Shown: positions 62,020 to 64,000 of the stretch, in pieces
Numbering within the stretch: position 1 is the stretch's first letter
Layout: each line of letters begins with the position of its first letter
Assembly: GCA_012976225.1 (NCBI GenBank)
Contig: JAAVVG010000009.1
Span: forward strand, 868,001-932,000
DNA from: Golubevia sp. BC0850
Lineage: Eukaryota > Basidiomycota > Exobasidiomycetes > Golubeviales > Golubeviaceae
Length of the DNA stretch: 64,000 bases
Direction: 5' to 3'
Made by a program: the position numbers and the translations under genes
The notes under the pieces: generated by a model
Database searches by the model: none
Told to the model about the DNA's origin: nothing
The model's input: the letters and a program-made list of their open reading frames with translations, nothing else

Positions 62020-62270
62020 CTGGAAGATGGAATGGAGAGAGAAACTAATTCAGATCGAGGAATCACTGAACTAGTGTATGAGAGAGCACTTCGAGTCGTT
62101 GCTTCTAACGTGAGAGATTTTGAAGTCCGGAGGCAGAAACATCGTCGACATTCTCTTGCACACTCTCACAGCAAGTTCGAAGGTAATCACGTTTACCTCG
62201 CGCTAAGACACTATCTGCATAACAATGATCTCGAAAGCACTTCGTCTTCATTTGGGGACACAATCTCGAA

Positions 62271-64000
62271 TCAAAAGAGTTTCGTCTGAACCAAAGCGAA
62301 TTCGACTTCCTCAGAATCTTCCTTTCTGTTGAAGCACACGACACCAAGGTCAACGGCGGAATCGACTGTAGAACTTGAGTTGGAAGCTAAGTCAGTGATC
62401 AAGTTTTGTCCGAAAGTTGACGAGAGACGTTTCGAGAACTTTTCCAAAGCTAGATCGTCATTTTTTGATTGATGTACTTGAGCTGGATCGACACCTTGGA
62501 GGAACTCATCCTTCGGACAAGGGAATGCAAGTTGAAAAAAGGAACAATTTTGATAGGGTCAGAATCAACCAAACGGGCAAATGATTGCTTGCAACGAAAT
62601 TCGAGAGTACTCACAGCCTGTTTCCCGTAGACCAAGATGGGTAGAGGAGAATTTCCGACTGAGGATTCATCTTCTACTAAAATAGCGAAGTTCCAAAAGT
62701 ACGATAGAGGTTTACGTGCATCCTCTGGACAAGCTTGACAAGCGGTCGAGGCGACGCTATGAAAACGGTGGAATGAGAAAAAGGAGAACGTCAATCGGCT
62801 GGTTAGTAGCAATTTCGGTCTGAGACGAGTTTTTCCCAATAACTCACATTAGTTTGCAACGGGAACAAAAGGCTTTGCTCCACAGTTTGATGTCTCTCGG
62901 CAGAAAGTTGACGATTCTGGCTCCGATGCGATGAACTTCCTTAGCTTTTCCATTCTCTTTGAGATGCGAGATTGAAATTATCGGAAGCTTTGATAGTTTG
63001 CAGATCGTGGCAGATTTTGAAAGAGCTGAAGAAGTTGTCGGAAGTTGAGGTTGGACTTTGGAAGTATAGCTTGAACCTCGAGCTGCGGAACTTTTCGTCG
63101 ATTTTGTCTCTTGGACAGAATCTAGAACCTTTTCTCTGTTGGCTTTGACTGCATAACCTGGATTGACTTTTTCCTTCGAATCCAATCGAGATTTCTTGCT
63201 TAAAGGTGAAATCTGGGGGGAAGGAGGTGTGAATATGGGGTCCTCATCTTCCACCAGACCTGCTCCAGCCGTGTGGAACGATCGTCCAAATTCTGGAGTA
63301 ATTTGAGGTTCCGGAGACTTCCGCTTGAGGGACTGACCATTAGGAGGTGGAGGAACCAGAGATTGTTGACTCGATGAGGCTTGAGAGGGAGAGTGAGACT
63401 GAGGTTGCGATTGAGATAGACTCTGAGATAGAACCTCTTGCTTGATTTGAGTAGAGTTGACTTGAGGAGAAGAGCTACTTGTCCGAACAGCAAGTTGATC
63501 GGATGAAGACTTTAGAGAGCGTGCTTTAGGATTTGCCAAAAGTCGGAGTTGAACTTTCTCATCCAAAGGTTCGTCTTCTTCCTCTAAACTTCGGGCTTCT
63601 TTCTTTTCTCTCTGTTCCTTGGCTCTTCTCTTATCCATTCTGAGCTTCCTTTCAGCTTGCTCTTGTTCGAACTTCAAAGCTTTGCGTCTTGCGTCTTCAG
63701 CCACCTTTTGCTTGTGCTCTTCGATTGCTTTCTCTGCCTCTTCTGCTTCAGCAGCCGCGAGCGAAGCTTTCTTCTCTTCGAAGCTAGAATGATAGAGACT
63801 CATGGACTTCTCGAACTCTTTTCTTCGACTATTAGAAATGACAGATGGAGAAGGAGGAGATGCGGAAGAGAAAGCATCAGTACCCTCGATTGTCTTTCTG
63901 AGGAACAAGAACGACATCTTTGATTTGTCAAAAACGAACTCACTCATCAATGTCCTTGAAGAGCTCTGGATCCGTCTTCATTTTGATCTCTCTCAAGAGT
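62271..64000 (-). CDS. POT1: Pot1-like telomere single-strand-binding protein (5' part beyond window)
   Basis: Pot1 binds the telomeric 3' overhang and protects chromosome ends. The gene runs off the right edge. A donor near 63946 follows the exon ending KMKTDPELFKDID, and a long exon (about 63900-62844) holds a Lys/Glu-rich coiled stretch (ARRKALKFEQEQAERKLRMD) and a Ser-rich linker. The next part has a Pot1-like OB segment: KLPIISISHLKENGKAKEVH, RIGARIVNFLPRDIKLWSKA, then the Cys cluster C-S-R-C and, in the next exon, C-Q-A-C, then SYFWNFAILVEDES and LPILVYGKQA. The last exon has GVDPAQVHQ, LEKFSKRLSSTFGQ and ends VQTKLF at 62271. The order R-x-x-A-R-I-V-x-F-L-P, then the zinc-like cysteines, then an OB strand fits the C-terminal half of fungal Pot1. 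The N-terminal OB folds are not in the window. Confidence 0.6.

Overview
The window looks like a piece of a basidiomycete fungal chromosome. Genes are dense on both strands and are broken by many short introns, mostly 50-120 bp, with GTGAGT/GTAAGT donors and CAG/TAG acceptors. Proteins match fungal families and often carry long Ser/Gln/Asn-rich tails. Base composition is moderate, and I cannot name the order or species. I saw no rRNA, tRNA, CRISPR array, transposon or viral element. All assignments come from reading the sequence and its translations; no search was run.

Layout. 1-3.4 kb: an array of DUF6534-type membrane proteins on the minus strand (one cut by the window edge, one complete 7-exon gene, one orphan first exon). 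4.3-7.0 kb: mitochondrial 2-methylcitrate dehydratase. 7.4-9.2 kb: decayed F-box/LRR-like gene. 9.5-10.6 kb: unrecognised minus-strand gene. 11.6-18.2 kb: very large Wee1 kinase. 19.3-20.7 kb: FSH serine hydrolase. 21.1-25.0 kb: convergent pair, an Arg/Ser-rich coiled-coil gene (copy 1) and a LisH/F-box chimera (left copy). 25.1-27.3 kb: probable Pol I factor Rrn11. 27.8-30.0 kb: LisH-WD40 gene. 30.0-32.0 kb: stand-alone CNH-domain gene with relics of both neighbours. 32.6-37.8 kb: Yak1 kinase. 38.4-39.7 kb: coiled-coil gene copy 2, intact. 40.2-41.1 kb: unclear minus-strand gene. 42.2-44.0 kb: Dpb3-like histone-fold protein. 44.2-47.6 kb: Ku70. 47.9-49.4 kb: peroxisomal 2,4-dienoyl-CoA reductase ending in SKL. 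49.7-52.0 kb: Atg22. 52.2-54.1 kb: one gene joining a CIA30 domain to a PIG-P domain. 54.6-58.3 kb: NIMA-family kinase. 59.2-62.0 kb: inverted second copy of the LisH/F-box gene and of the coiled-coil gene's last exon. 62.3 kb to the right edge: Pot1-like telomere protein, incomplete.

Most genes are ordinary housekeeping genes: cell cycle (Wee1, NIMA), DNA end and replication biology (Ku70, Dpb3, Pot1), signalling (Yak1), metabolism (PrpD, Sps19) and autophagy (Atg22). They form no pathway cluster. The unusual part is a local gene-remodelling system. A LisH 5' segment like that of the WD40 gene sits in front of an F-box-like gene; that chimera and its convergent neighbour exist as two inverted copies about 34 kb apart. 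A core of about 2 kb is almost identical between them while both flanks are old and diverged, which suggests gene conversion. The second notable item is the CIA30-PIG-P fusion, whose reading frame runs without a break from one domain into the other.
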